DNA of 64,000 nucleotides from Flavobacterium phragmitis (GTDB taxonomy: Bacteria > Bacteroidota > Bacteroidia > Flavobacteriales > Flavobacteriaceae): NCBI RefSeq assembly GCF_900112575.1, contig NZ_FOMH01000009.1, forward strand, positions 109,289 through 173,288. The letters run 5' to 3'. Positions 44,808 through 54,204 of the stretch are shown here, in pieces. The notes below the pieces were generated by a model that had not been told where the DNA came from, made no database searches, and worked only from the letters and a program-made list of their open reading frames with translations. A program made the position numbers and the translations under genes. How positions within the stretch are numbered: position 1 is the first letter of the stretch; the number at the start of each line of letters is the position of its first letter.

Positions 44808-44825
44808 GCAGGATAGTGCAGGGTG
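44808..44825 (+). promoter_or_regulatory. Shared pectin-locus motif, copy 2
   Basis: gcaggatagtgcagggtg, 48 bases before the GH78 start. It agrees at about 14 of 18 positions with 33572-33589. A short inverted repeat agataacacttatct follows at 44834-44850. Confidence 0.4.
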
Positions 44826-44872
44826 TCAAATGTGTAGATAACACTTATCTTTAGTCCCAAAATAAACTTACT

Positions 44873-47059
44873 ATGCTAAACCGCTTTTCCATTTTTAAGA
44901 TCTTACTTCTTTTTGTTGCCCTTTTTTGTTGTTCATTATCATCTGCACAGGAAAATAGAAAAGAAGCGACATGGGTCTGGTATCCAGGAGATTTTGAAGT
45001 TTGGTTAAGCAATAAAATGCAAGTAAGACGTACAGAACGCGAAGCCGTATTCCCTCCGCTTTGGCAATATTACAGTCCGTATGCTTTGGTCACTTTTCAG
45101 ACAGAAGTAGATATTCCGCAACCAGATGAAGTAAAAATCTTTTCAGAAGGACCTTTTCAATTACTTTTAGACGGCGTCCAAATTTATGGACAGCCAAAAT
45201 CAATAACAGTTCCTGCGGGAAAACACAAAATTTCTTTTAAAGTTTATAATCAGGAAGTGTTGCCGGCTATTTATATTAATGGAAAATACGTTAAATCGGA
45301 TGCTTCATGGAAAGTTACCAACGAAGATAAACTTTGGATTGATGAAACCGGAAAAGCACAACAATCCGGTACGCCATGGGTTCCTGTTGGTTCTTGGAAT
45401 TTTAATTCGCCAGAAAGTAAACCTTCAGAATTCAAATTAACAACCAAACCTTTAAGCGCAAAGAAAACGGAAAAAATAGGAGCTGGCCAATTAGTAGATT
45501 TTGGTAAAGAAACTTTCGGGTACATTAATATTCACGGCTTAAAAGGAAAAGGAAAACTAGCATTGTATTATGGCGAATCTCGTGAAGAAGCTTTGGATTC
45601 TGCCAAATGCGAAACCTTAGACCATTTATCTTTTGATGGAAAACAATCTGAAACTTACACTCATAACGGTTCAAAAGCTTTCCGTTATGTTCAGGTGCAA
45701 GCAGATGCGGGTGTAAAATATGATTCGATTTCGATGCTTTATGAATATTTACCATTAGATTATCGTGGCGCATTCAAATCTTCGGATGAACAATTGAATA
45801 AAATTTGGGATGTGTCAGCTTACACGATGCATTTAACGTCTCGTGAATTTTTTATCGACGGAATCAAACGCGACCGTTGGGTTTGGTCTGGCGATGCTTA
45901 TCAGAGTTATTTAATGAATTATTATTTGTTCTTTGATTCGGCTTCTGTAGAAAGAACGTTGTTAGCCCTTCGCGGAAAAGATCCTGTAACGGCTCACGTA
46001 AATATTATTATGGATTATTCATTGTATTGGTTTGTAGGTGTTTATGATTACTACTTACATACAGGCGATACGAAATTCATCAAAACTTTTTATCCAAGAA
46101 TGAAATCGCTGATGGATTTCTGTTTAGAAAGAAGAAATAAAAACGGATTCCTTGAGCCATTAGAAGGTGACTGGGTTTTTATTGATTGGGCTGACGGATT
46201 GCCAAAAACAGGCGAAGTCAGTTTTGAACAAATGCTTTTAGCGAGAAGTTTAGAAGCTATGGCAGTAAGTGCTGAAATTGCTGGAAAAACTGAAGACCAA
46301 AAGCAATATCAAAAATTAGGAACTGATTTAAAAACCAAATTATTTGATGTTTTTTGGGATAAAAAAGAAAACGTAATGAAACACCAGCGTATCGATGGGA
46401 AAATGCAAAATATTGTAACGAGATACGCTAATATGTTCGGTATATTTTTCAATTATTTTAATGAAGAACAAAAACAAAGCGTCAAAAATAAGGTGTTGTT
46501 GAATAAAGATGTTCTTCAAATTACAACTCCATATATGCGTTTCTACGAATTGGAAGCCTTATGCGCAATGGGAGAACAAAACTACGTTTTAAAAGAAATG
46601 AAAGATTATTGGGGCGGAATGCTGAATGAAGGCGCAACCTCTTTCTGGGAAGAATACAACCCGAACAAAAAAGGAACGGAACATTTAACAATGTACGGTC
46701 GTCCTTACGGTAAAAGCCTTTGCCACGCTTGGGGAGCAAGTCCGATTTACTTATTAGGAAAATATTATTTGGGTGTAAAACCAACTGCTCCAGGTTATTC
46801 AGAATATGAAATCAAACCAAATCTTGGAGGTTTAAAATGGATGGAAGGAAAAGTGCCAACACCAAACGGAGAAGTTTCTGTGTATTGCAGTACCAAAGAA
46901 ATCAAAGTAAAAGCAGGCGAAGGAGAGGGTAAATTGATTTTTGAAAGTGCCAGTAAACCGAAAACAAACTCGGGGGCCATTACTGAATTAGCCAAAAATA
47001 AATATCAATTGATTGTAGAACCTAATGTGGAGTATAAAGTGAGTTATAAGGCTTTGTAA
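44873..47059 (+). CDS. Alpha-L-rhamnosidase, GH78 family
   Basis: 728 residues with a signal peptide (VALFCCSLSSAQ). N-terminal beta-sandwich domains precede an (alpha/alpha)6 barrel with SREFFIDGIKRDRWVWSGDA, LALRGKDPVT, GDWVFIDWADGLP and, near the end, GATSFWEEYNP, MYGRPYGKSLCHAWGASPIY and a C-terminal beta-domain. GH78 removes terminal L-rhamnose from rhamnogalacturonan or glycosides. First gene of the same-strand run that extends to the window end and closest to copy 2 of the shared motif. Confidence 0.9.
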   Translation: MLNRFSIFKILLLFVALFCCSLSSAQENRKEATWVWYPGDFEVWLSNKMQVRRTEREAVFPPLWQYYSPYALVTFQTEVDIPQPDEVKIFSEGPFQLLLDGVQIYGQPKSITVPAGKHKISFKVYNQEVLPAIYINGKYVKSDASWKVTNEDKLWIDETGKAQQSGTPWVPVGSWNFNSPESKPSEFKLTTKPLSAKKTEKIGAGQLVDFGKETFGYINIHGLKGKGKLALYYGESREEALDSAKCETLDHLSFDGKQSETYTHNGSKAFRYVQVQADAGVKYDSISMLYEYLPLDYRGAFKSSDEQLNKIWDVSAYTMHLTSREFFIDGIKRDRWVWSGDAYQSYLMNYYLFFDSASVERTLLALRGKDPVTAHVNIIMDYSLYWFVGVYDYYLHTGDTKFIKTFYPRMKSLMDFCLERRNKNGFLEPLEGDWVFIDWADGLPKTGEVSFEQMLLARSLEAMAVSAEIAGKTEDQKQYQKLGTDLKTKLFDVFWDKKENVMKHQRIDGKMQNIVTRYANMFGIFFNYFNEEQKQSVKNKVLLNKDVLQITTPYMRFYELEALCAMGEQNYVLKEMKDYWGGMLNEGATSFWEEYNPNKKGTEHLTMYGRPYGKSLCHAWGASPIYLLGKYYLGVKPTAPGYSEYEIKPNLGGLKWMEGKVPTPNGEVSVYCSTKEIKVKAGEGEGKLIFESASKPKTNSGAITELAKNKYQLIVEPNVEYKVSYKAL

Positions 47060-47137
47060 GTTATGAGTTATGAGTTATGAGTTAGGAGTGATTAGTCCTT
47101 AGTATCTAGTAATTAGTTATTAGTTTATAACGTCCAG

Positions 47138-47272
47138 TTTGTCATTCCGACTGAAAGGAGGAATCACACTCGTAACCACAAAGATTGTCGACTAATTGTT
47201 GCGGAATCCCTGGTGTGATTTGCTTCGCCTATTCGCTATCGCTCGGGTCTCCTTTCAGTCGAAATGACAAAA
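47138..47272. repeat. REP-like palindrome ('tttcgactgaaagga' family)
   Basis: Inverted arms beginning gtcattccgactgaaaggag and ending cctttcagtcgaaatgacaa, with an internal ggtgtgattt / aatcacac pair. Between GH78 and the next gene. Confidence 0.75.
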
Positions 47273-47291
47273 AGCAAAAAAAATAAAACCA

Positions 47292-48968
47292 ATGTTTTCA
47301 AAAAAGAAAAAACACAACATCAAATTAAAAACCGCTTTCCTAATGCTATTAGCTGTCTGCATCCAAGCCACAGCACAAACAACCGCATGGAAACCAGCAT
47401 CATTTGAAATCGTGAAATCAAAATACAAAACGTTCAAAACCACACAATACGCTCATGTATTTTCAGGAAGCAAACACAATATCGTTCGTTTAGCTCCTGA
47501 ATTGCAAGGTTTGACTGGGATTGAACTTCCTTTAGATAAATATAAAAATGGAACTAATGATCCATTACAATTAAAATTTAAAGAAAATGCTACGGTTTTA
47601 ATTGGTGTTTTTCAGGAAAATAATTCAGAATATCTTCAAGCGGATAAACTTCAAAATGCGAAGTTAGTTTTAGAAAATGGAGTCACTATAACGGGATTGC
47701 CTCCAGTAAATATTTATGCACTTTCTTTCTCAAAAGGAACTCAAACATTAAATTTCGGAAAAGGATTATTTGCCATTTTAGGAGTTGTAAAAGCATCTGA
47801 AAATCTACAATCAAGAAATGCCAATTTTCCAGACGGAAAACTCTGGAACCCAACTTTTATCGTTGAAGGATTTTCAGATGAAAAACCGCTTTTCGAAATT
47901 ATTGGCGGAGAAAACAAACCCGTTATTGATGAAGGAATGTCTGGAACAGAAGGAATTCAGGGTGGTTTTGAAGGCGGACGTGTGGTAAAAGTTGGCGATA
48001 CCTACCACATGTTTCCAACCGAAAGAGCGGGAGAAAAAGGCGTTGATTATTATTACGATCGTGTAAAAACCAAAATCGGACATTGGACAAGTAAAGATGC
48101 CATTCACTGGAAAAGAGAATCTACAATTTATCAAGCGAGCGGTGTTTACGCAGTTACAGAAGATGATAATCCAATGAATGATCGTCGTGCTGCAATTTGG
48201 TCGTATATGCCTGTTTTTAATGAAAAAGCAAACAAATGGTACGGCTATTATTTGGCTTATACCGTAAGTAAAGAAATTGAACCAAATCATTCATTCGGAA
48301 GAATCTGGCGTTGTGAATCGACTGTAGATGGAATCAACGGAATCGGTGGTCCTTATAAAGATATGGGAATTATTATGGAACCAGGATTAGATTCTCAGCC
48401 TTGGGAAGGACGTCAGGGTGTGGCTTCGTTTTTCCCTTATCAAGTCGGAGACAAATATTTCGGATTTTACAGCGGTGCGTATCCATTCAATTCATGGGCA
48501 GATTATCCAAAGAAATCAGGAAAAGGTTGGTTTGTGGCTTTGGCCGAATCAAAAAGTTTAGAAGGCCCTTGGATTAGAATGAATAAAGGTTTGGAACCCA
48601 TTAAAACCATGCATCCGCTTTTTGTTGAAAATCCAATCGTAAGTCAATTGCCAAACGGTATGTACATCGCGATTTTCGACGGAGGTCCAGACGGCTGGGG
48701 ACATCATTTACCAAACATGATTGCGTATTCTTTATCGGCAGACGGCGTTAATTGGGCAGAAGCGCATTATTTGCCAATCGAAACTAAAGTAGATAAATGG
48801 TGGGATATTATGAGAACGCCCTTATGTTTAATCCCAGAAGGAAATGATGTTTACACGATAGTTTACAATGCAATCGATTTGAAAAGAAGATTTCATCCAA
48901 CAGGAATGGTAAAAGTAAAATTGAACAAAGACGTAATGGATTCTAAATTAAAAGAATTGAAAAAATAA
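47292..48968 (+). CDS. Secreted beta-propeller glycosidase-like protein, family unassigned
   Basis: 558 residues with a signal peptide (LMLLAVCIQATAQ). Residues about 30-170 form a beta-domain; the rest reads as a five-blade propeller of the GH43/GH117/GH143 type: GGRVVKVGDTYHMFPTERAG, IGHWTSKDAIHWKRES, AAIWSYMPVFNEKANKWYGY, FFPYQVGDKYFGFYSG, and NGMYIAIFDGGPDGWGHHLP. Conserved acids consistent with a catalytic role are present, but I cannot assign the family. Context suggests a pectic side-chain enzyme. Confidence 0.7.
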   Translation: MFSKKKKHNIKLKTAFLMLLAVCIQATAQTTAWKPASFEIVKSKYKTFKTTQYAHVFSGSKHNIVRLAPELQGLTGIELPLDKYKNGTNDPLQLKFKENATVLIGVFQENNSEYLQADKLQNAKLVLENGVTITGLPPVNIYALSFSKGTQTLNFGKGLFAILGVVKASENLQSRNANFPDGKLWNPTFIVEGFSDEKPLFEIIGGENKPVIDEGMSGTEGIQGGFEGGRVVKVGDTYHMFPTERAGEKGVDYYYDRVKTKIGHWTSKDAIHWKRESTIYQASGVYAVTEDDNPMNDRRAAIWSYMPVFNEKANKWYGYYLAYTVSKEIEPNHSFGRIWRCESTVDGINGIGGPYKDMGIIMEPGLDSQPWEGRQGVASFFPYQVGDKYFGFYSGAYPFNSWADYPKKSGKGWFVALAESKSLEGPWIRMNKGLEPIKTMHPLFVENPIVSQLPNGMYIAIFDGGPDGWGHHLPNMIAYSLSADGVNWAEAHYLPIETKVDKWWDIMRTPLCLIPEGNDVYTIVYNAIDLKRRFHPTGMVKVKLNKDVMDSKLKELKK

Positions 48969-48981
48969 TTGAGCATAAATA

Positions 48982-49262
48982 GAACGCGGATTAAACGGAT
49001 TTACTTCGTAAAGACGCTGATTTACACAGATTTTATTTTAATTGATTGATTTGAAACTTAGAAAATAAATTAAAGTTTCCCGCAGATTTTGCAGATCAAG
49101 CAGATAAAAAAATCAATTAAATCTGCAATATCTGCGAGAGAAAAAAAACTTTGTGTCTCAGCGACTTTGTGAGAGTTAAATAAAAGCTTAAGAATTAATC
49201 TCGCAAAGAACACAAAGTCGCAAATAAAAAAAACTTAGAGCCTTAGCGCCTTCGTGGCAAAA
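48982..49262. repeat. Mixed REP-like remnants
   Basis: Single arm of the acgcggattaaacggattta family, then gcagattttgcagat with atctgcaatatctgcg, then ctttgtgtctcagcgacttt with aacacaaagtcgc. No coding frame. It fills the gap before the next lipoprotein gene. Confidence 0.55.
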
Positions 49263-49274
49263 AAAAACATAAAA

Positions 49275-50399
49275 ATGAAAATTAAATATCTAATCGTGGC
49301 CATTTCGGCACTAGCCATAACCAGCTGTGCAACCAAATACAAGAAAAGAGAAATTACCGAGAGCGTAATGCAGGAGATTTACGAAGAAATCAAAACGCCT
49401 TATAAATACGGTTTGGTGATGGTTCCTACTGACAACTCATACAAAATGGATTGTCCGAGTGTATTTAGAAAAGACGGAAAATGGTATATGACGTATTTAA
49501 TATACGACGGAAGAGGTTATGAAACTTGGTTAGCAGAAAGCCATAATCTTTTAGATTGGAAACATCTAGGAAAAGTTATGTCATTTTCAGAAAACGAAAA
49601 ACATTGGGATGTGAACCAAAAAGCAGGATATATTTCATTACAAGATCCAATTTGGGGTGGAAGCTACGAATGGCAAAAATACGATGACAAATACTGGATG
49701 AGTTATTTTGGCGGAGACAGTAAAGGTTATGAAGCAGGCGTTTTATCAATCGGAATGGCTTATACCAAAGAAGCACCAACAAAACCACACGAATTTCAGA
49801 GATTAGAAAATCCGGTTTTGACACCAAAAGACAAAGACGCCAGATGGTGGGACAATAGTACGATGTACAAAAACAGTGTAATCCGTGACAAAGATAAACT
49901 GACGGGACACAATTTTATCATGTACTACAATGCCCGTGGCGATAGTTTAAATCCTGCAAAAGGTGCAGAGCGTATTGCGATGGCGGTATCAAACGATATG
50001 AAAACATGGAAGCGTTATGGCGATAAACCATTAATCAACCATCATAAAGGAATTTCGGGAGATGCTTACATTCAGCGAATTAATGATACTTGGGTGATGT
50101 TTTATTTCGGAGCTTTCTGGACGGGTTGGGATCAAGGTGCATTTAACCGTTTCGCCGTTTCAAATGATTTAGTAAACTGGACCGACTGGAAAGGAGACGA
50201 TTTAGTTAAATCATCAGAACCATACGATGATTTGTTTGCTCATAAATCATTTGTGGTAAAACATGAAGGTATTGTCTATCATTTTTACTGTGCCGTTAAC
50301 AAAGCAGAACAAAGAGGAATTGCAATTGCAACTTCGAAAGATTTTGGGAAAAGCAAATTGAATTTTGTAGCACCACCTGAGAAAAAGAAGAAGAATTAA
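49275..50399 (+). CDS. Beta-propeller glycosidase-like lipoprotein, GH43-type
   Basis: 374 residues from MKIKYLIVAISALAITSCATK, a lipoprotein signal with Cys18. An in-frame ATG at 49254 precedes it but sits in repeat sequence and would spoil the signal. Propeller blades: CPSVFRKDGKWYMTYLIYDG, YETWLAESHNLLDWKHLGK, DDKYWMSYFGGDSKGYEAG, NFIMYYNARGD, MAVSNDMKTWKRYGDKPL and INDTWVMFYFGAFWTGWDQG. Resembles GH43/GH130-type enzymes. Probably a surface or periplasmic arabinan/galactan debrancher; family assignment uncertain. Confidence 0.7.
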   Translation: MKIKYLIVAISALAITSCATKYKKREITESVMQEIYEEIKTPYKYGLVMVPTDNSYKMDCPSVFRKDGKWYMTYLIYDGRGYETWLAESHNLLDWKHLGKVMSFSENEKHWDVNQKAGYISLQDPIWGGSYEWQKYDDKYWMSYFGGDSKGYEAGVLSIGMAYTKEAPTKPHEFQRLENPVLTPKDKDARWWDNSTMYKNSVIRDKDKLTGHNFIMYYNARGDSLNPAKGAERIAMAVSNDMKTWKRYGDKPLINHHKGISGDAYIQRINDTWVMFYFGAFWTGWDQGAFNRFAVSNDLVNWTDWKGDDLVKSSEPYDDLFAHKSFVVKHEGIVYHFYCAVNKAEQRGIAIATSKDFGKSKLNFVAPPEKKKKN

Positions 50400-50427
50400 G
50401 TATAGAGAATTAAGTATTAAGACCTAG

Positions 50428-50532
50428 TTTGTCATTTCGACTGAAAGGAGAAATCACACTCGTAACCACAAAGATTGTCGATTAAAATTGCGGAATTTCT
50501 AGTGCGATTTCTCGTTCCTCGAAATGACAAAA
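50428..50532. repeat. REP-like palindrome ('tttcgactgaaagga' family)
   Basis: Arms gtcatttcgactgaaaggag near 50431 and cctcgaaatgac ending near 50527. The right arm contains an ATG at 50524 in frame with the GH2 gene; that ATG is judged part of the repeat. Confidence 0.7.
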
Positions 50533-50550
50533 AATACTAAAAATAAAAGA

Positions 50551-53500
50551 ATGTTTCAACCAATTCAAATAAATAACTTTTCAAGGTTTCGAATTTCGAT
50601 ACCAAAATCAGTATTCACATTTTTCATTTTACTTCTAACATCTTACACAACCCATGCCCAATCCGTAACAGGAGAGCCAGCGGGAGTTCCAGAATTGCAT
50701 AAAAAATATGAATTTGCGCCGTGGGAAGATCCAACTATTACAAGTATTAACAGACAGCCATCAAGAGCAACTGCTTATTCATATGCAAGTATTGAAGATG
50801 CATTAAAAGGCGACAGAACCAAAAGCCGAATCCAGATGTTAAACGGCGATTGGGATTTTAAATATGCTGTAAATTTAAAGGAAGCTTCTAAAGATTTTTA
50901 TAAAAATACTGTTTCAGGTTGGGATAAAATCGAAGTGCCTTCAAACTGGGAAATGAAAGGATATGATAATCCAATTTATAAAAGTGCCGTTTATCCGTTT
51001 CGACCGATAAATCCGCCTTATATTCCTAAAGATTATAACGGTGTTGGTTCGTATCAAAGAAGTTTTACCGTTCCGGAAAACTGGAAAGATATGACCGTTA
51101 CTTTGCATTTTGGAGCTGTAAGTTCAGGGTTTGAAGTTTGGTTAAACGGAGAATTTTTAGGCTATGGCGAAGACAGTTTTCTGCCATCAGAATTTGATAT
51201 TACGCCTTATTTAAAAGCGGGAGAAAATGTAGTTTCCGTTCGTGTCATTCGTTGGACAGACGGTTCTTATTTAGAAGATCAGGATCACTGGCGTATGAGC
51301 GGAATCCAACGTGAAGTTTTCATTATGGCCGAGCCGAAATTGCGTATTCAGGATTTCTTCGTTCAAACGAAATTAGACAAAGAATACAAAGATGCGATTT
51401 TCAAATTGCGTCCAAAAGTAGAGAATTTGACTGGAGCAAAAATCAAAGATTATACGATGAACGTTCAGTTGTACGATGCTAATAATACGGCCATGTTCAA
51501 AGAACCGCTTCAAAGACCTGTAATTGATTTAATCAATGAAAGTTATCCTCGTTTGGATAATGTGCGTTTTGGATTCTTTCAGGAGACCATTAAAAATCCA
51601 AAGAAATGGAGTTCAGAAGAGCCGAATTTATATACAATGGTTATTTCCATAAAAGATAAAAATGGTAATGTTACTGAGGCGAAAAGCTGTAAAGTAGGTT
51701 TCCGTTCGATTGAATTTTCAAAAGAAAATGGCAAAATGCTCATTAACGGAAAAGAGACTTATGTTTATGGCGTAAACCGTCATGATCATCATCCCACAAG
51801 AGGAAAAGCCGTTACGAGAGAAGATATCAAACAAGATATTACTACGATTAAAAAGTTTAATTTCAACTTTATACGTACAAGCCATTATCCAAACGATCCT
51901 TATTTCTACGAATTATGTGATCAATACGGAATCATGGTCATGGACGAAGCCAATCAGGAAACACACGGAATTGGAGGGAAATTAAGCAATGATCCGCTTT
52001 GGACAAATGCTTATATGGAACGAATGATTCGAATGGTCGAAAGAGATAAAAACCATCCATCGGTCGTGATGTGGAGTTTAGGTAACGAAGGCGGAAAAGG
52101 ACCAAATCATGCTGCAATGTCAGGCTGGGTTCACGATTTTGATATCACTCGTCCAGTGCATTATGAACCAGCACAAGGAAATGCAAAATTAGACGGATAT
52201 ATTGATCCACTTGATCCGAGATATCCAAAAACAATCGATCACGCTTATCGATTCGAAAACCCGCAGGATGATTCGTATGTCGATATGGTCAGCCGTTTTT
52301 ATCCGGGTGTTTTCACTCCTAAATTTTTAGTAGATCAAAAGAAAGATACACGTCCGATTATTTTCGTTGAATATTCTCATGCAATGGGGAATTCAGTTGG
52401 GAATTTAAAAGAATTATGGGATGAATTCCGTTCGCTTCCTAGAGTTATTGGAGGTTGTATCTGGGAATTTAAAGATCAGGGAATCGTGAAATTCGATTCA
52501 AGGTCAGGGCAGAATTATTTTGCGCACGGAGGAGATTTCGGCGAAAAATACCATGACGGAAACTTCAATACAAAAGGAATTGTTGATTCTAATGGAAAAC
52601 CAAAAGGTTCGATTTTTGAGAATAAATGGGTGTATCAGCCAGCGATTTCGACTTTAAACGGAAATCAGTTAGAAATTAAAAATCGTCAGGCCGTTAAATC
52701 ATTAGAAAGTTATATTCCGGTTTTAAAAGTGTTGGAAAACGGAAACGTAATCAAAACTCAGATTTTAAAACCATTCAAAGTAGAAGCAGGACAATCCACA
52801 ACATTAGATGTTAGTCCGTATCTTCCAAAAATGAAAGTCGATGCCGAATATATTTTAAATATAGAATTCCAGCTTTCAAAAGATGAATTATGGGCTTCAA
52901 GAGGTTACGCTGTAGCGGAAGATCAGTTTGTGTTGAAAAAGAAAGAAGCCGTTTCGCCTGAATCGAAAAAAGAAAATGTAAACGTTTCTGAATCCGATGC
53001 AGATTTTAAAATTAGAGGAAAAGCATTTGATATTACAATTAATAAAACAAACGGAGCTTTAAGTTCTTATGTTTTTAATGGTGAAGAGCAAGTTTTTGCA
53101 CCGTTGCTTCCTAACTTCGTAAGACCACTTACAGACAATGATAAACGTGGTTGGAAGTCTCAAAAATTATTAAAACAATGGTATAAAGCAAAACCGAAAT
53201 TGGTAAATATTGCGATTGATAAATCGGCTTCAGCAATTAAAATCACAAGCAATTATGAAGTTATAAAAGACAGTGCAAGCGTAAATGTGGTTTACAATAT
53301 TTTACCAAACGGATTAATAAAAGTAGATTACAGTTTAAAAGCTTCAAACAAATTGCCGAACATTCCAAAAATCGGAATGCAGATGGGTGTCAAAAGAAGT
53401 TTCGACCAGATTTCATGGTACGGAAAAGGCGAATTGGAAAATTACAGCGACAGAAGTTTTGGTTCGTTTGTTGGGAAATATTCGCTTCCAATAAATGATT

Positions 53501-53880
53501 TTATCGAACATTATCCAAAACCGCAAGAAAACGGAAACAGATGCGATGTAAGATGGATGGCATTAAGTACTCCACAAAAGAACAACGGATTTTTAGTAGT
53601 AAACGAAAATAAAGTTTTAAGTATGAGCGCATGGCCATATACGCAGGAAAACCTAAGTGCATCAGGACATACATACGATTTGAAAGATCCAGGATTTTTA
53701 ACGCTGAATATCGATTTAATCCAAATGGGAGTAGGAGGAAACGACAGCTGGACCATTGTTGCACAGCCGTTAGAACAATATCAGATTAAATCTGGCAATT
53801 ATGAATACAGTTTTTATTTGATGCCTTTCAGCGGTTCAAAGAATGAATTGGAAAATAGTTTGAAGAAGTTTAAATATTAG
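50551..53880 (+). CDS. Beta-galactosidase, GH2 (LacZ type)
   Basis: 1109 residues from MFQPIQ; an ATG 27 bases upstream lies in repeat sequence. Signal segment FTFFILLLTSYTTHAQ. Sandwich domain WKDMTVTLHFGAVSSGFEVW and MSGIQREVFIMAEP, TIM barrel with NRHDHHPTRGKAVTREDI, acid/base Glu in VVMWSLGNEGGKGP and nucleophile Glu in IIFVEYSHAMGNSVGN, then WEFKDQGI. C-terminal beta-galactosidase small-chain domain ends in GVGGNDSWTIV. Would remove galactose from pectic galactan side chains. Confidence 0.9.
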   Translation: MFQPIQINNFSRFRISIPKSVFTFFILLLTSYTTHAQSVTGEPAGVPELHKKYEFAPWEDPTITSINRQPSRATAYSYASIEDALKGDRTKSRIQMLNGDWDFKYAVNLKEASKDFYKNTVSGWDKIEVPSNWEMKGYDNPIYKSAVYPFRPINPPYIPKDYNGVGSYQRSFTVPENWKDMTVTLHFGAVSSGFEVWLNGEFLGYGEDSFLPSEFDITPYLKAGENVVSVRVIRWTDGSYLEDQDHWRMSGIQREVFIMAEPKLRIQDFFVQTKLDKEYKDAIFKLRPKVENLTGAKIKDYTMNVQLYDANNTAMFKEPLQRPVIDLINESYPRLDNVRFGFFQETIKNPKKWSSEEPNLYTMVISIKDKNGNVTEAKSCKVGFRSIEFSKENGKMLINGKETYVYGVNRHDHHPTRGKAVTREDIKQDITTIKKFNFNFIRTSHYPNDPYFYELCDQYGIMVMDEANQETHGIGGKLSNDPLWTNAYMERMIRMVERDKNHPSVVMWSLGNEGGKGPNHAAMSGWVHDFDITRPVHYEPAQGNAKLDGYIDPLDPRYPKTIDHAYRFENPQDDSYVDMVSRFYPGVFTPKFLVDQKKDTRPIIFVEYSHAMGNSVGNLKELWDEFRSLPRVIGGCIWEFKDQGIVKFDSRSGQNYFAHGGDFGEKYHDGNFNTKGIVDSNGKPKGSIFENKWVYQPAISTLNGNQLEIKNRQAVKSLESYIPVLKVLENGNVIKTQILKPFKVEAGQSTTLDVSPYLPKMKVDAEYILNIEFQLSKDELWASRGYAVAEDQFVLKKKEAVSPESKKENVNVSESDADFKIRGKAFDITINKTNGALSSYVFNGEEQVFAPLLPNFVRPLTDNDKRGWKSQKLLKQWYKAKPKLVNIAIDKSASAIKITSNYEVIKDSASVNVVYNILPNGLIKVDYSLKASNKLPNIPKIGMQMGVKRSFDQISWYGKGELENYSDRSFGSFVGKYSLPINDFIEHYPKPQENGNRCDVRWMALSTPQKNNGFLVVNENKVLSMSAWPYTQENLSASGHTYDLKDPGFLTLNIDLIQMGVGGNDSWTIVAQPLEQYQIKSGNYEYSFYLMPFSGSKNELENSLKKFKY

Positions 53881-53925
53881 TTAATTGATAATTAAAAATT
53901 AATAATTAAAAATTAAAAGATACGG

Positions 53926-54129
53926 TTTGTCATTTCGAGGAACGAGAAATCACACGAGTATGTCGACAAAGATTGGAGAAATACATTGTAGAATTTCTAG
54001 TGTGATTTCTCCTTACGTCGAAATGACAAAAATGCATACAGATTAGCAAACATAGCCTGAGGTTTCAACCTCGGGAAACGCATAGAGAAATCACGTTGCG
54101 TCTCAATGGTTGAACCATTGGCTATGTTT
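53926..54129. repeat. Two REP-like palindromes
   Basis: 53926-54030 belongs to the tttcgactgaaagga family in a diverged form (tttcgaggaacgagaaatcac); 54051-54129 is a catagcc...ggctatg palindrome of the 30384/40439 family. Gap between GH2 and GH106. Confidence 0.7.
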
Positions 54130-54148
54130 TAATAGAAAAAAATATATT

Positions 54149-54181
54149 AAACCCGACAGGTTTCAAAAACCTGTCGGGTTT
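54149..54181 (+). terminator. 15-bp hairpin before GH106
   Basis: aaacccgacaggttt-caa-aaacctgtcgggttt, perfect stem with a 3-base loop, 23 bases before the GH106 ATG. No long T-run follows, so it could be an attenuator or simply a repeat. Confidence 0.45.
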
Positions 54182-54204
54182 ACGAACAGAAAATAATAAC
54201 AATA

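Noticed and set aside
50524..50550. Upstream ATG for the GH2 gene
   Set aside because: It lies inside the right arm of a REP-like element shared with other gaps; the ATG at 50551 is the more natural start.
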